64,000 nt of DNA from Parvibaculum sedimenti (GTDB lineage Bacteria; Pseudomonadota; Alphaproteobacteria; Parvibaculales; Parvibaculaceae): contig NZ_WESC01000017.1 of assembly GCF_009184905.1 (NCBI RefSeq), positions 1 through 64,000 on the forward strand. The letters run 5' to 3'. This document shows, piece after piece, positions 25,714-34,753 of this stretch. The position numbers were made by a program, and so were the translations under genes. The stretch's first letter is position 1, and every line of letters begins with the position of its first letter. The notes under the pieces were generated by a model. The model ran no database searches and was not told the DNA's origin. It saw only the letters and a list, made by a program, of their open reading frames with translations.

Positions 25714-26514
25714 TCATATAGTTGCCCCATCGCCGGGAACAACCCGGGCAAGGCAGAGCACCCGAACCTCCGCCGTCCCCGCGGCATTAAGCGCGCGGGC
25801 GCAGGCTTCGACAGTGGCGCCGGTCGTGATCACATCGTCCACGATCACGACAATCCGGCCCTTCACCAATTCTTTCGCACGCCCCCTGAGCCGGAAGGCG
25901 CCCGCCACATTGCGCCGCCGCGCCGAGCCCGAAAGCCCTACCTGCGGTCGCGTCGCCCGCATGCGCTCAAGGAGGTCCGGCATAAAGGACACGCCAGACA
26001 GCCCGGAAATCCGCCGTGCCAGCTCCGCCGACTGGTTGAAGCGCCGCGAGAAGAGCCGCCGCCTGTGGAGCGGCACGGGCGCGATGAAATCCGCGCCATC
26101 GAGGAGTTCTGCCCCCGCGCGCGTCATCCAGCGGGCGAAAGCAGGCGCCGCTTCCATGCGGTCGGCATATTTGAAGCGATGGACGAGCTTCGCACTCTCG
26201 TCAGAATAGCGCATCACCGCGCGGGCCTTCGCGTAGGGCGGCGGCGAGGCAAGGGCCGCGGCGCTGACGATGCCGGGGCCCGGATCGTAGGGAAACGGAA
26301 CACCGCTCACAGGGCAGAAAGGCGCGTCAATGAAGCCGACCGCGGCCCAGCAGGCGCCGCAGAGGGCGCCATGCGCCTCCACGCCCTGCCCACAGGAAAG
26401 GCAAAGCGGCGGCAGGGCCATGTCGGCAAGCCGGCCCGCAAGCCCGCGCGCAGCCCGCGCCCAGCCTACGCCTCGCTCCGCGAAGCCCAATGTTTCGTCG
26501 ATGCCCCCGTCCAT
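25714..26514 (-). CDS. comF: ComF family phosphoribosyltransferase-like protein
   Basis: This protein of 266 residues has an N-terminal four-cysteine zinc-finger region (CLSCG, CGAC, and a later FCPVSG) and a C-terminal type I PRTase fold with the PRPP loop IVVIVDDVITTGAT. ComF is needed for DNA uptake in naturally competent bacteria, but most homologues sit in non-competent species and their substrate is unknown. It is divergent from the class I methyltransferase and 32 bp from grxC. Confidence 0.93.
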   Translation of the reverse strand: MDGGIDETLGFAERGVGWARAARGLAGRLADMALPPLCLSCGQGVEAHGALCGACWAAVGFIDAPFCPVSGVPFPYDPGPGIVSAAALASPPPYAKARAVMRYSDESAKLVHRFKYADRMEAAPAFARWMTRAGAELLDGADFIAPVPLHRRRLFSRRFNQSAELARRISGLSGVSFMPDLLERMRATRPQVGLSGSARRRNVAGAFRLRGRAKELVKGRIVVIVDDVITTGATVEACARALNAAGTAEVRVLCLARVVPGDGATI

Positions 26515-26611
26515 GAGCGAAACCTAGCGCCCCGACGCTCCCGGGCAAAGCCCGCGCTTGCAGCCCGTGCCCGCGATCACCATGATGCGCGCCATGCAAA
26601 AGGCCTCCACC

Positions 26612-27493
26612 ATGCTCATTTTCGACCGCAAGCTGCACGCGCAACGCCGCGCGAGAGCAGCCGCCGGATTCGAGGCGCACGACTTCCTCCTGCGCCGCGT
26701 CGTCGAGGAATTTGCCGACCGGCTCATGGCGGTGAACAGGAACTTCCCCCTCGCCCTCGATCTCGGCAGTCATGTTGGTGCACTGACTCATGCCGAACTC
26801 CCGACTGGCAAGATTGGAACAGTGGTCGCGACTGATCTTTCACCCGCCATGGTCGCACGGGGTAAAGGCCTGCGCCTTGCCGCCGACGAGGAGCATCTGC
26901 CCTTTCACGACGGCAGCTTCGACCTCATCGCCAGCGCGCTTTCGCTTCACTGGACGAACGATCTTCCGGGCGCGCTCATCCAGATACGCCGCGCCCTCGT
27001 TCCCGACGGGCTTTTCCTCGGCGCGATCTTCGGCGGCGATACACTGACCGAACTGCGCCAGTCGCTGACCGAGGCCGAGATCGAACTCGAAGGCGGGCTG
27101 TCGCCGCGCGTCTCGCCCTTCGTCGAGTTGCGCGACATGGGCTCGCTGCTTCAGCGGGCGGGCTTCGCGCTGCCGGTGGTCGATGCCGACCGCATCAGGG
27201 TGCGCTATGCAAACGCGCTGAAGCTGATGGCGGAACTGCGCGGCATGGGCGAAACCAATGCGCTGATCGAGCGGCGGCGGACACCGCTTCGTCGAGGCAC
27301 GCTGATCCGCGCCGCTGAAATCTATCAGCAGAAATTCGGGCTGCCCGACGGGCGGGTGCAGGCGACCTTCGAGATCATATTCATGACCGGCTGGTCGCCG
27401 CATGAAAGCCAGCAAAAGCCCCTGAAGCCCGGCAGCGCGAAAATGCGCCTCGCCGAAGCCCTGCGCAGCAACGCAAAGCCCCAACGCGACTGA
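26612..27493 (+). CDS. NDUFAF5/BioC-like SAM methyltransferase-fold protein
   Basis: The protein has 293 residues. It begins MLIFDRKLHAQRRARAA, an N-terminal pattern shared with mitochondrial NDUFAF5, which hydroxylates an arginine of a complex I subunit. The Rossmann fold has LALDLGSHVGALT, DLSPAMVARG and the ALSLHWTNDLPGAL signature. The C-terminal FMTGWSPHESQQKPLKPGSAKMRLAEAL is typical of this branch. BioC is the alternative reading, but no bio genes are nearby. ATG 26612 was picked from AAAAGG upstream; ATGs at 26585 and 26594 remain possible. Confidence 0.82.
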   Translation: MLIFDRKLHAQRRARAAAGFEAHDFLLRRVVEEFADRLMAVNRNFPLALDLGSHVGALTHAELPTGKIGTVVATDLSPAMVARGKGLRLAADEEHLPFHDGSFDLIASALSLHWTNDLPGALIQIRRALVPDGLFLGAIFGGDTLTELRQSLTEAEIELEGGLSPRVSPFVELRDMGSLLQRAGFALPVVDADRIRVRYANALKLMAELRGMGETNALIERRRTPLRRGTLIRAAEIYQQKFGLPDGRVQATFEIIFMTGWSPHESQQKPLKPGSAKMRLAEALRSNAKPQRD

Positions 27494-27673
27494 CTATTGG
27501 AAATAGACGACGAGTGGCTGGAAGAGAGCGGCAAGGTCTCCGCCGAGCACGGACAGGATTCCGATGACCCCCGTCGCGATGATGGCCAGGATCAATGAAT
27601 ATTCGATAGCGGTCGCGCCGCGCTCGTCACGCTGAAAGCGCCGGAATTCAAACTGGGCCGTGGTCGCAAGCAT
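27494..27673 (-). CDS. Flp family type IVb pilin (orphan)
   Basis: This 59-residue gene is easily missed for its length. After a short basic leader (FRRFQRDERG) comes ATAIEYSLILAIIATGVIG, matching the Flp prepilin pattern with cleavage expected after the Gly and Glu at +5 of the mature protein. A hydrophobic helix and a short tail follow. GGGAG lies six bases before the ATG. The stop codon abuts the methyltransferase stop, with no spacer between the convergent genes. No tad/cpa assembly genes lie in this window, so it is either served by a locus elsewhere or vestigial. Confidence 0.88.
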   Translation of the reverse strand: MLATTAQFEFRRFQRDERGATAIEYSLILAIIATGVIGILSVLGGDLAALFQPLVVYFQ

Positions 27674-27718
27674 CGCACTCTCCCGTTCTGTCGCGGCCGC
27701 CGGGAGGAACGATGACCC

Positions 27719-28135
27719 TCAGAGCAGATCGCGAAGCGCAGCTACCAGCGGCTCATCCGCGGGCGGCATCGGATAGTCCCGCATCCTCGCGGGCTTCACC
27801 CATTCGAGCGCCTGACCTTCGACCGGCTGGACCGTTCCCTGCCACCGCCTACACACATAGAGCGGCATGAGCAGATGAAAGTCCGCATACGTATGGCTCG
27901 CGAAGGCAAGCGGCGCCAGACACGCCTTCGCGACCTCAATGCCGAGCTCCTCGCGCAATTCGCGAATGAGCGCGTCTTCCGGCGTCTCCCCCGGCTCCAT
28001 CTTGCCACCGGGAAATTCCCAGAGCCCCGCGAGCGATTTGCCCTCGGGCCTCTGGGCCATCAGCACACGCCCATCCGCATCGACGAGCGCGCAAGCCACG
28101 ACCAGCACGATCCTCTGTGCGCGACCATCAGTCAT
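27719..28135 (-). CDS. mutT: (Deoxy)nucleoside triphosphate pyrophosphohydrolase, MutT family
   Basis: This Nudix hydrolase of 138 residues is probably the 8-oxo-dGTP-cleaving MutT. The Nudix box runs GGKMEPGETPEDALIRELREELGIE (residues about 43-67) with all catalytic Glu residues. The WEFPGGK lead-in is the MutT form. It is downstream of argJ by 63 bp on the same strand, an arrangement common in alphaproteobacteria. Confidence 0.92.
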   Translation of the reverse strand: MTDGRAQRIVLVVACALVDADGRVLMAQRPEGKSLAGLWEFPGGKMEPGETPEDALIRELREELGIEVAKACLAPLAFASHTYADFHLLMPLYVCRRWQGTVQPVEGQALEWVKPARMRDYPMPPADEPLVAALRDLL

Positions 28136-28198
28136 CGTGCCACCATTTTCTTACAGATGTATGCGCCCAAGTGGGGGCGTGGTTAAAGCGAGGTTACG

Positions 28199-29644
28199 TC
28201 AGCTGCGATAATCCGCATTAATCCGGATGTACTCATAGGTGAGATCGCAGGTCCAAACCGTCGCTCGGCCTTTGCCCACACCGACATCGACCTCGATGTC
28301 GATGTCCTGGCCCTTCATGTGGCGAGCGACCGGCGTTTCGTCATAGCCGGGCACGGCGACGCCATTCTTGGCCACATCGACGCCGCCCATGCGGATCGAA
28401 AGCCTGTCGCGATCGGCCGCCTCGCCTGATTTACCGACTGCCATGACGACGCGACCCCAGTTGGCGTCCTCGCCCGCGATCGCCGTTTTCACCAGCGGCG
28501 AGTTGGCGATGGCAAGCCCGATGCGCCGTGCGGCCTTTTCGTTCTCCGCACCGCTCACGTCGATGCGGATGAACTTCGAGGCGCCCTCGCCGTCCTTCAC
28601 CACCTGATGCGCGAGATCGAGCAGCAATTCGTCGAGCGCCTTGCGGAACTCGGCCAGCGCCGGATCGCCGGCGCGCTTGACAGGACGCGCGCCCTTGGCC
28701 GTGCCCGTCGCGAAGAGAAGCACCGTGTCGCTGGTCGACGTGTCGCTATCCACCGTGATGGCGTTGAAGCTGCGATCCGAGCCCTCGGCGAGAAGGCTTT
28801 GCAATGCAGCCGGCGCGATCGCCGCATCGGTCACGATGAAGACAAGCATGGTGGCGAGATCGGGCGCGATCATGCCCGAACCCTTGCCGATGCCATTGAT
28901 CGTTACCGTCGCATCGCCGATCCGCGCCTTGCGCGTCGAGAGCTTGGGGTAGGTGTCGGTCGTCATGATGGCGCGGGCGGCCTTGTCCCACTGGTCGGGA
29001 CCTGCGGCATTGAGCGCCATGTGAATGCCGGAGAGAAGCGGCGAGGGATTGAGCGCCTGGCCGATGACGCCAGTCGAGGCGACATAGACCTCGTCCTCAT
29101 CGCAACCGACGGCGGCGGCCGCTTCCATCACCGTCGCCTCGACGGTCGCGACGCCTGCCTTGCCGGTGAAGGCGTTGGAATTGCCCGAATTGACGACGAC
29201 GACGCGGCCCTTGCCCCCTTTGGCGATGCCGGCGCGACACCACTCAACGGGCGCGGAGGCCGTCTTCGACGTCGTGAAAACGCCCGCAGCCGCCGTGCCT
29301 TCCGGCAGGCTGATGACGAGCACATCGTCGCGGCCCTTGTATTTGATCCCCGCCGCCGCCGTGCCGAGAGAAACGCCCGCGAGCGGCGGAAGCTTCGCAT
29401 AGGACTTCGGCGCGAGCGGCGAGACCTTGTGCGCCGTCTTCTTGGCGACGGCCTTCTTCGGCGCTGCCTTCTTCACGGCAACCTTCTTCACGGCAACCTT
29501 CTTCGCGGCAGGCTTACGGGCCGGCGCCTTTGTGGCCTTCGCCTTGGGCGCGGCTTTGGCCACGGCCTTTTTCGCCGGCTTCCTTACCACCTTCGCCTTC
29601 GCGGCTGGTTTCGCTTTCAGGGTCTTCTTCGGGGCCTTCGCCAT
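28199..29644 (-). CDS. argJ: Bifunctional ornithine acetyltransferase/N-acetylglutamate synthase with Lys/Ala-rich N-terminal extension
   Basis: This enzyme recycles the acetyl group in arginine synthesis. It has 481 residues, about 70 more than usual. The catalytic part starts around residue 75 (SPLAPKSYAKLPPLAGV). The autocleavage site is seen in IAPDLATMLVFIVTD, where Thr becomes the N-terminal nucleophile of the beta chain. The first 70 residues are almost only Lys, Ala, Pro and Val with repeated KKVAVKKVAVKKAAPKK, like the tail of histone H1 or AlgP-type proteins. There is no internal start with a good ribosome site at the domain border that I can see. Confidence 0.93.
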   Translation of the reverse strand: MAKAPKKTLKAKPAAKAKVVRKPAKKAVAKAAPKAKATKAPARKPAAKKVAVKKVAVKKAAPKKAVAKKTAHKVSPLAPKSYAKLPPLAGVSLGTAAAGIKYKGRDDVLVISLPEGTAAAGVFTTSKTASAPVEWCRAGIAKGGKGRVVVVNSGNSNAFTGKAGVATVEATVMEAAAAVGCDEDEVYVASTGVIGQALNPSPLLSGIHMALNAAGPDQWDKAARAIMTTDTYPKLSTRKARIGDATVTINGIGKGSGMIAPDLATMLVFIVTDAAIAPAALQSLLAEGSDRSFNAITVDSDTSTSDTVLLFATGTAKGARPVKRAGDPALAEFRKALDELLLDLAHQVVKDGEGASKFIRIDVSGAENEKAARRIGLAIANSPLVKTAIAGEDANWGRVVMAVGKSGEAADRDRLSIRMGGVDVAKNGVAVPGYDETPVARHMKGQDIDIEVDVGVGKGRATVWTCDLTYEYIRINADYRS

Positions 29645-29665
29645 CGCTCGTCTCCAGCCTGTCGG

Positions 29666-30556
29666 TTATTTCGCGCTGTCGGGCGCGGGCGCGATCTGCG
29701 GCTTGTCGGCGCCGACGATTTCGACCTTCGCCTTTTTCCGCATCTCTTCCATCGCCTTGGTGCCCTGCTCGCGGGCGAGCGTGCGCATCACATCATCATG
29801 CGCTTCCGCGAAAGTCGGCTTCTTCGCCTTGCGCGTCTCGACGAGCTGGATGACATGCCAGCCGAACTTCGTCTCCACGGGGTCGGAAATCTGGCCCGGC
29901 TTCATCTTGAACACCGCAGCGGAGAATTCCGGCACCATGTCGCCCTTCTTGAACCAGCCGAGGTCGCCGCCTTCCTGGGAGCTCGAATCCTTCGACATAG
30001 CCTTGGCGACATCCTCGAACTTCTTGCCGCCCTTGATCTCCGCGATGACCTTGAGCGCCTCGTCCTTCGAGCCGACCAGAATGTGGCGGGCATGGACCTC
30101 GGTTTCCGGTTCGGCCTTGGCGATGTGCTCGTCGTAATAGGCTTTCACGGCCTTCTCGCTGACCTTGTCGCGCATCAGCTGGACCCAGTAGACGTCGCGC
30201 AGCGCTTTCTCGTCGTAATAGGCCTCGCGGCGCTTCACCAGCGGATCGTCCTCGACATGCTTCGCCTTGGCTTCGCTTGCGACGATGCGCCGATCGATCA
30301 GCATGCCCAGAAGATACTGGAAGCGCACTTCCTCAGGCAGCTGAGCCAGCGCCTGGCCCATCTCTTCATCGGCAAGGGCGACGTCGGAAAGCTTGATGTC
30401 CGTGCCGTTCACCCTGGCGACGACCTCGTCGGCCCCGGCCTCGGCGGCGGCAGGCGCGGCATCGGCGGCAAAGGCCACCGGCGCGGAGGCCATAAGCCCC
30501 CCTGCGATCCCCAAGGCAAGCAGGCAGGCGGGGGCGAGACTTGAGGCTAGACGCAT
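29666..30556 (-). CDS. Periplasmic parvulin-type peptidyl-prolyl isomerase
   Basis: This exported folding factor has 296 residues. An Ala-rich signal peptide is likely cleaved after AFAADA. A SurA/PpiC-like N-terminal helical domain follows, then a PpiC domain (about 130-235) with HARHILVGSKDEA, GGDLGWFKKGDMV and FGWHVIQL. A Lys-rich C-terminus closes the protein. ATG 30556 has AGGA eight bases upstream. It lies 21 bp before argJ and is divergent from secA, both protein-export context. Confidence 0.93.
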   Translation of the reverse strand: MRLASSLAPACLLALGIAGGLMASAPVAFAADAAPAAAEAGADEVVARVNGTDIKLSDVALADEEMGQALAQLPEEVRFQYLLGMLIDRRIVASEAKAKHVEDDPLVKRREAYYDEKALRDVYWVQLMRDKVSEKAVKAYYDEHIAKAEPETEVHARHILVGSKDEALKVIAEIKGGKKFEDVAKAMSKDSSSQEGGDLGWFKKGDMVPEFSAAVFKMKPGQISDPVETKFGWHVIQLVETRKAKKPTFAEAHDDVMRTLAREQGTKAMEEMRKKAKVEIVGADKPQIAPAPDSAK

Positions 30557-30972
30557 GATGGCATTCCTGTGACGGGACCCCGATGGCCCCTTGCATGGAT
30601 TGGACGCCGAACCGGTTCGGACGGGTCGGCTTGAGCGGCGCCATGATGACGACGCCGGGGGCGGCGCACAAGAACGACTTGCATTAAGAGATTCATATAC
30701 TTGAACCGCCGGAAAGCTGGCCTTCCGGCCGCCCGGCGCGGTCAACATTACCCCGCCTTACATTGACAAGGTACGGCCTCCACCTTACATCTCCACAGGT
30801 CTTTTCGACTGCGGTTTCACCTCGTAAACCAGCCCGCAGAGCGGCATGTCGCCCGCCCCCGACATGCGGAAGGGGTCGGGGCGTCCCGGAAGACAGGCCC
30901 GAACGGGCGACAGGAACAGGTCCGCCGCGGGGTCCTCGGGCGTCCGCGCGGACTCGCAAGGGATTTGGACTG
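30557..30972. other. Divergent ppiC-secA intergenic region
   Basis: About 415 bp separate the two genes. The secA promoter candidate lies at 30763-30791. The remaining leader to secA (about 175 nt) is very GC-rich with short inverted repeats such as GCCCG/CGGGC near 30895-30910. I see no small gene with a ribosome site. Confidence 0.5.
30763..30791 (+). promoter_or_regulatory. Candidate secA promoter
   Basis: TTGACA (30763-30768), a 17-nt spacer, then TACATC (30786-30791). The perfect -35 with optimal spacing compensates for a moderate -10. Transcription would start near 30798, leaving an untranslated leader of about 175 nt. Confidence 0.6.
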
Positions 30973-33696
30973 ATGGTTAGCTTGGGCGTCCTCGCCAAGC
31001 GTCTCTTCGGCAGCGCCAACGACCGGAAGCTGAAGACGTACAAGGCACGGGTAGAAGCGATCAACGCCTTCGAGCCGGCGATTTCGGCATTGAGCGACGA
31101 AGCGCTCCGCGGCAAGACCGTGGAATTCCGCGCCCGCCTCGCCGAAGGCACCCCCCTCAACGATCTCCTGCCCGAAGCCTTCGCGGTCGTCCGCGAAGCG
31201 GCAAAGCGCACCCTCGGCCAACGTCATTACGACACGCAGCTCATCGGCGGCATGGTTCTCCATGACGGCATGATCGCCGAAATGAAGACCGGCGAAGGCA
31301 AAACGCTGGTAGCCACCCTCGCCACCTATCTGAATGCGCTTCCGGCCAAGGGCGTCCACGTCGTCACCGTGAACGACTATCTCGCCAAGCGCGACGCCGA
31401 ATGGATGGCCCAGGTCTATGGCTTCCTCGGCATGACGACGGGCGTGATCCTGCACGGGCTCGACGACAACGAGCGCCGCGAGGCCTATGCCGCCGACATC
31501 ACCTATGCGACGAATAACGAGCTGGGCTTCGACTATCTGCGCGACAACATGAAGTATCAGGTCGGCGCGATGGTGCAGCGCAAGCATCACTTCGCGATCG
31601 TCGACGAAGTCGACTCGATCCTGGTGGACGAAGCGCGCACACCGCTCATCATTTCGGGCCCGCTCGATGACAAGTCCGAGCTTTATATCGGCGTCGACGA
31701 TGTGATCCCGCTGATCGAGGCCGATGATTACGAACTCGACGAGAAGCAGCGCACCGTGACCCTCACCGAAGAGGGCAACGAGAAGATCGAGAACATCCTG
31801 CGCGAGCGCGGCATCCTCTCCTCCGGTTCGCTCTACGACATCGAGAACATTACCATCGTCCATCATGTGCAGAACGCGCTGAAGGCGCACAAGCTGTTCC
31901 AGAAGGACAAGGACTACATCGTCAAGGGCGACAAGGTCGTCATCATCGACGAATTCACCGGCCGCATGATGGAAGGCCGCCGCTATTCGGACGGGCTCCA
32001 TCAGGCACTCGAAGCGAAAGAGCATGTCCAGATTCAGCCTGAGAATCAGACGCTCGCTTCGATCACCTTCCAGAACTATTTCCGCATGTACGACAAGCTC
32101 GCCGGCATGACGGGCACTGCGCTGACGGAAGCCGACGAGTTCCTCGACATTTACAACCTCGAAGTGATCGAAGTGCCGACCAACCGGCCCATCGCACGCA
32201 TCGATGAGGATGATGAGGTCTACAGGTCTGCGCGCGAGAAATACGACGCCATCGTCCTTGAGGTCGAAGACTGCGTGAAGCGCGGCCAGCCCGTGCTCGT
32301 CGGCACCGTCTCGATCGAGAAATCGGAAACGCTCTCCGAGGTTCTCAAGAAGAAGAAGATCAAGCACAACGTGCTCAACGCACGCTACCACGAGCAGGAA
32401 GCGCATATCATCGCGCAGGCCGGCGTTCCCGGCGCCATCACCATCGCCACCAACATGGCCGGCCGCGGCACGGACATTCAGCTCGGCGGCAATCTCGATA
32501 TGCGTATCGCCGATGAGACGGCGGGCATCGAGGACGAAGCCGAGCGCAAGCGCAAGGTCGACGAGATCAGGGCCGATATCGCGACGAAGAAGGAAGCCGC
32601 GCTTGCTGCAGGCGGCCTCTACATCATCGGCACGGAGCGCCACGAAAGCCGCCGCATCGACAACCAGTTGCGCGGCCGTTCGGGACGTCAGGGCGATCCG
32701 GGGCGTTCGAAGTTCTTCCTTTCGCTCGATGACGACCTGATGCGCATCTTCGGCACCGACCGCATGGACGGCGTGCTGCAGAAGCTCGGCCTCAAGGAAG
32801 GCGAAGCCATCATCCATCCGTGGATCAACAGGGCGCTTGAAAAGGCGCAGGAGAAGGTCGAGGCGCGCAACTTCGACATCCGCAAGAACCTGCTGAAATA
32901 CGACGACGTGATGAACGACCAGCGCCGCGTGATCTTCGACCAGCGCGTGGAACTGATGGAAGCCGACGACGTTCGCGAGACCGTGGACGAGATGCGCCAT
33001 CAGGTGATCGACGCGCTCGTCTCGCGGCACATCCCCGAAAAGGTCTATGCCGAACAGTGGGATGCCAAGGGCCTCAAGGAAGAGGCCGCGACGATCCTCG
33101 GCCTCGATCTTCCGATCGAGGAATGGGCGGCCGAGGAAGGGATTGCCGATGAGGAAATCCGCGAACGCCTGAAGTCCGAGGCCGACCGCGCCATGGCGGC
33201 GAAGGTTGCCCAGTCCGGGCCCGAACTCATGCGTCAGGTCGAGAAGGCGATCCTTCTCCAGACACTCGACCATCACTGGCGCGAGCATCTGATGATGCTC
33301 GATTATCTGCGTCAGGCCGTGGGCCTGCGCGGATACGCCCAGCGCGACCCGCTCAATGAATATAAATCCGAAGCCTTCGAACTCTTCGAGAACCTGCTGA
33401 CGCGCCTCCGTGAGGACGTCACGCGCCAGCTCATGAACGCGCAGTTCGTGTCCGAAGCCCCCCCGGTCGAGGAAATGCCGTTGCCGCGCATGGAAGCGCA
33501 TCACGCGGATCCGCTGACGGGAGAGGACGAGTTCACGGGCGGCGATGTCGCGACGCTCAGCCGCCCGGTGCGCAACGACCCGGGCGTCGCCGTCGATCCG
33601 AAGAACCCCGCGACATGGGGTAAGACCGCGCGCAACGCTCCCTGCCCCTGTGGTTCCGGCAAGAAGTTCAAGCACTGCCATGGAACGCTGGCCTGA
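30973..33696 (+). CDS. secA: Preprotein translocase ATPase SecA
   Basis: SecA is the motor that drives unfolded precursors through SecYEG. It has 907 residues. The N-terminus is [18 protein letters not shown]. Nucleotide-binding domain 1 carries [11 protein letters not shown] (near residue 108), then the preprotein cross-linking domain, and domain 2 has the [15 protein letters not shown] motif. The helical wing/scaffold region follows. The tail ends in the SEC-C zinc motif [16 protein letters not shown], used for SecB and lipid contact. ATG 30973 is the family start; the frame is open 70 codons upstream but that stretch is the GC-rich leader. Confidence 0.98.
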   Translation: MVSLGVLAKRLFGSANDRKLKTYKARVEAINAFEPAISALSDEALRGKTVEFRARLAEGTPLNDLLPEAFAVVREAAKRTLGQRHYDTQLIGGMVLHDGMIAEMKTGEGKTLVATLATYLNALPAKGVHVVTVNDYLAKRDAEWMAQVYGFLGMTTGVILHGLDDNERREAYAADITYATNNELGFDYLRDNMKYQVGAMVQRKHHFAIVDEVDSILVDEARTPLIISGPLDDKSELYIGVDDVIPLIEADDYELDEKQRTVTLTEEGNEKIENILRERGILSSGSLYDIENITIVHHVQNALKAHKLFQKDKDYIVKGDKVVIIDEFTGRMMEGRRYSDGLHQALEAKEHVQIQPENQTLASITFQNYFRMYDKLAGMTGTALTEADEFLDIYNLEVIEVPTNRPIARIDEDDEVYRSAREKYDAIVLEVEDCVKRGQPVLVGTVSIEKSETLSEVLKKKKIKHNVLNARYHEQEAHIIAQAGVPGAITIATNMAGRGTDIQLGGNLDMRIADETAGIEDEAERKRKVDEIRADIATKKEAALAAGGLYIIGTERHESRRIDNQLRGRSGRQGDPGRSKFFLSLDDDLMRIFGTDRMDGVLQKLGLKEGEAIIHPWINRALEKAQEKVEARNFDIRKNLLKYDDVMNDQRRVIFDQRVELMEADDVRETVDEMRHQVIDALVSRHIPEKVYAEQWDAKGLKEEAATILGLDLPIEEWAAEEGIADEEIRERLKSEADRAMAAKVAQSGPELMRQVEKAILLQTLDHHWREHLMMLDYLRQAVGLRGYAQRDPLNEYKSEAFELFENLLTRLREDVTRQLMNAQFVSEAPPVEEMPLPRMEAHHADPLTGEDEFTGGDVATLSRPVRNDPGVAVDPKNPATWGKTARNAPCPCGSGKKFKHCHGTLA

Positions 33697-33704
33697 GTGA
33701 GATC

Positions 33705-33727
33705 CGGGGACCCATCAGGGGTCCCCG
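33705..33727 (+). terminator. Probable terminator after secA
   Basis: A 9-bp stem CGGGGACCC/GGGTCCCCG lies nine bases after the secA stop. There is no clear T-tract, so it may act with Rho or only protect the 3' end. Confidence 0.55.
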
Positions 33728-33736
33728 ACCTCTTCG

Positions 33737-34519
33737 CTAGGCTGGCGTTGGCGCTATTTTCTCGGCGGCATTTTTCACCGACAAATCGAAGTCGATGACG
33801 TTCATTTCGATGTAGGTGATGTCATGGGCGGGCGCCATGGCGCGAAGCCTTTGGCTGTCCTCGATCAATTCGACCGCCCTCGCGGGAAGGTCCTTCCAGC
33901 GAGGGCTCTTGACGGTCCAGCATTTGCCGGTCTGCTGATAATTTCGCAGCGCCGTTACCTTCGCATCCACACCCGCATCCGCGTTGCCTACGACGAAGCA
34001 TTTGATTTTGTGCCGGCTGGCCAAACTGCCGCAGAAATCCAGCGATAGATTGCTCGAGTCGTTGCCGAGGTCTCGGTTGACGTAAATCAGATCGTCGCCC
34101 TCCACGATGACCCCTTCAGGAAAGCGACTGAAGAGCTCATCAAGGATGAGCTGCCGCATCTCATCACGCAAGGAAGCGTCTTCGACCTGAAGGTAGATGT
34201 CGCGAAGCTGATCGAGCGAGATAAGGGCGAAACCGTGGCTGCGCGCCAGCGCCGTCGAAATGATGGTCTTGCCAGTTCGCGCCCGGCCTGTGATGAGGCA
34301 CGACTTCCTGCCGCCATCGCCGTTTATGGGGAACTCGCGAATACAGTCGCCCAGGGCCTCCAAAATTTGTTCTCGGGCGCCCTCACTTTCCTGACGCAGA
34401 ATGTCTTTGACTCTGTATCTGGTCGCATCGATGGATGCGGTGATTATTTGCCGTTCGTCCAACAGCGACCGGAAACCCGCGCGATATACCGCGAAATATA
34501 GATTCCTTAGCCTGCCCAT
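33737..34519 (-). CDS. Orphan P-loop NTPase/kinase-like protein
   Basis: I do not recognise a named family. The protein has 260 residues. A helical N-terminus of about 75 residues precedes a P-loop, SCLITGRARTGKTIIS (GRARTGKT fits GxxxxGK[ST]), around residue 75. A DxxR-type segment SLDQLRDIYLQ and an acidic strand GVIVEGDDLIYV could be Walker-B or substrate sites, and a later strand KCFVVGNADAG is Rossmann-like. The layout resembles small-molecule or zeta-toxin-type kinases, which is inference only. It stands alone between secA and an MFS gene; its composition looks less GC-rich than its neighbours. ATG 34519 has GTGGGG upstream; the frame stays open to 34591. Confidence 0.6.
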   Translation of the reverse strand: MGRLRNLYFAVYRAGFRSLLDERQIITASIDATRYRVKDILRQESEGAREQILEALGDCIREFPINGDGGRKSCLITGRARTGKTIISTALARSHGFALISLDQLRDIYLQVEDASLRDEMRQLILDELFSRFPEGVIVEGDDLIYVNRDLGNDSSNLSLDFCGSLASRHKIKCFVVGNADAGVDAKVTALRNYQQTGKCWTVKSPRWKDLPARAVELIEDSQRLRAMAPAHDITYIEMNVIDFDLSVKNAAEKIAPTPA

Positions 34520-34692
34520 TTGCCCCACGACCCCACCAGAGTTTCGCCGTTCTCGATGCCCCTCCTTCGTTTCTTGATTTCTTGTATGCAAGAATCAGTA
34601 GCAACAACCACCCCGCCGCACATGCGGAATCTGGAAAATTTACATTTCTCGCGAGAGGTGGCGGTGCGCCGCAGTACAAACCTTTCGAAACG

Positions 34693-34722
34693 CAAAACGG
34701 CCGCCCTTTCGGGGCGGCCGTT
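34693..34722 (-). terminator. Rho-independent terminator after the MFS gene
   Basis: An 11-bp stem AACGGCCGCCC/GGGCGGCCGTT (34696-34706 with 34712-34722) is followed on the minus strand by TTTTGCG. It lies about 30 bp past the MFS stop codon. Confidence 0.88.
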
Positions 34723-34753
34723 GAGGCGATGCTGACGGGCGGCGCGCCCGGGG

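Noticed and set aside
30763-30972. N-terminal extension of SecA from an earlier start
   Set aside because: The 70 codons lack family similarity, are Pro/Arg-rich, and cover the promoter and leader; ATG 30973 matches the known SecA start.
30817-33681. A 954-codon open frame on the strand opposite secA
   Set aside because: It is the mirror of a highly GC-biased gene. It has no ribosome site or domain, and SecA motifs are complete on the other strand.
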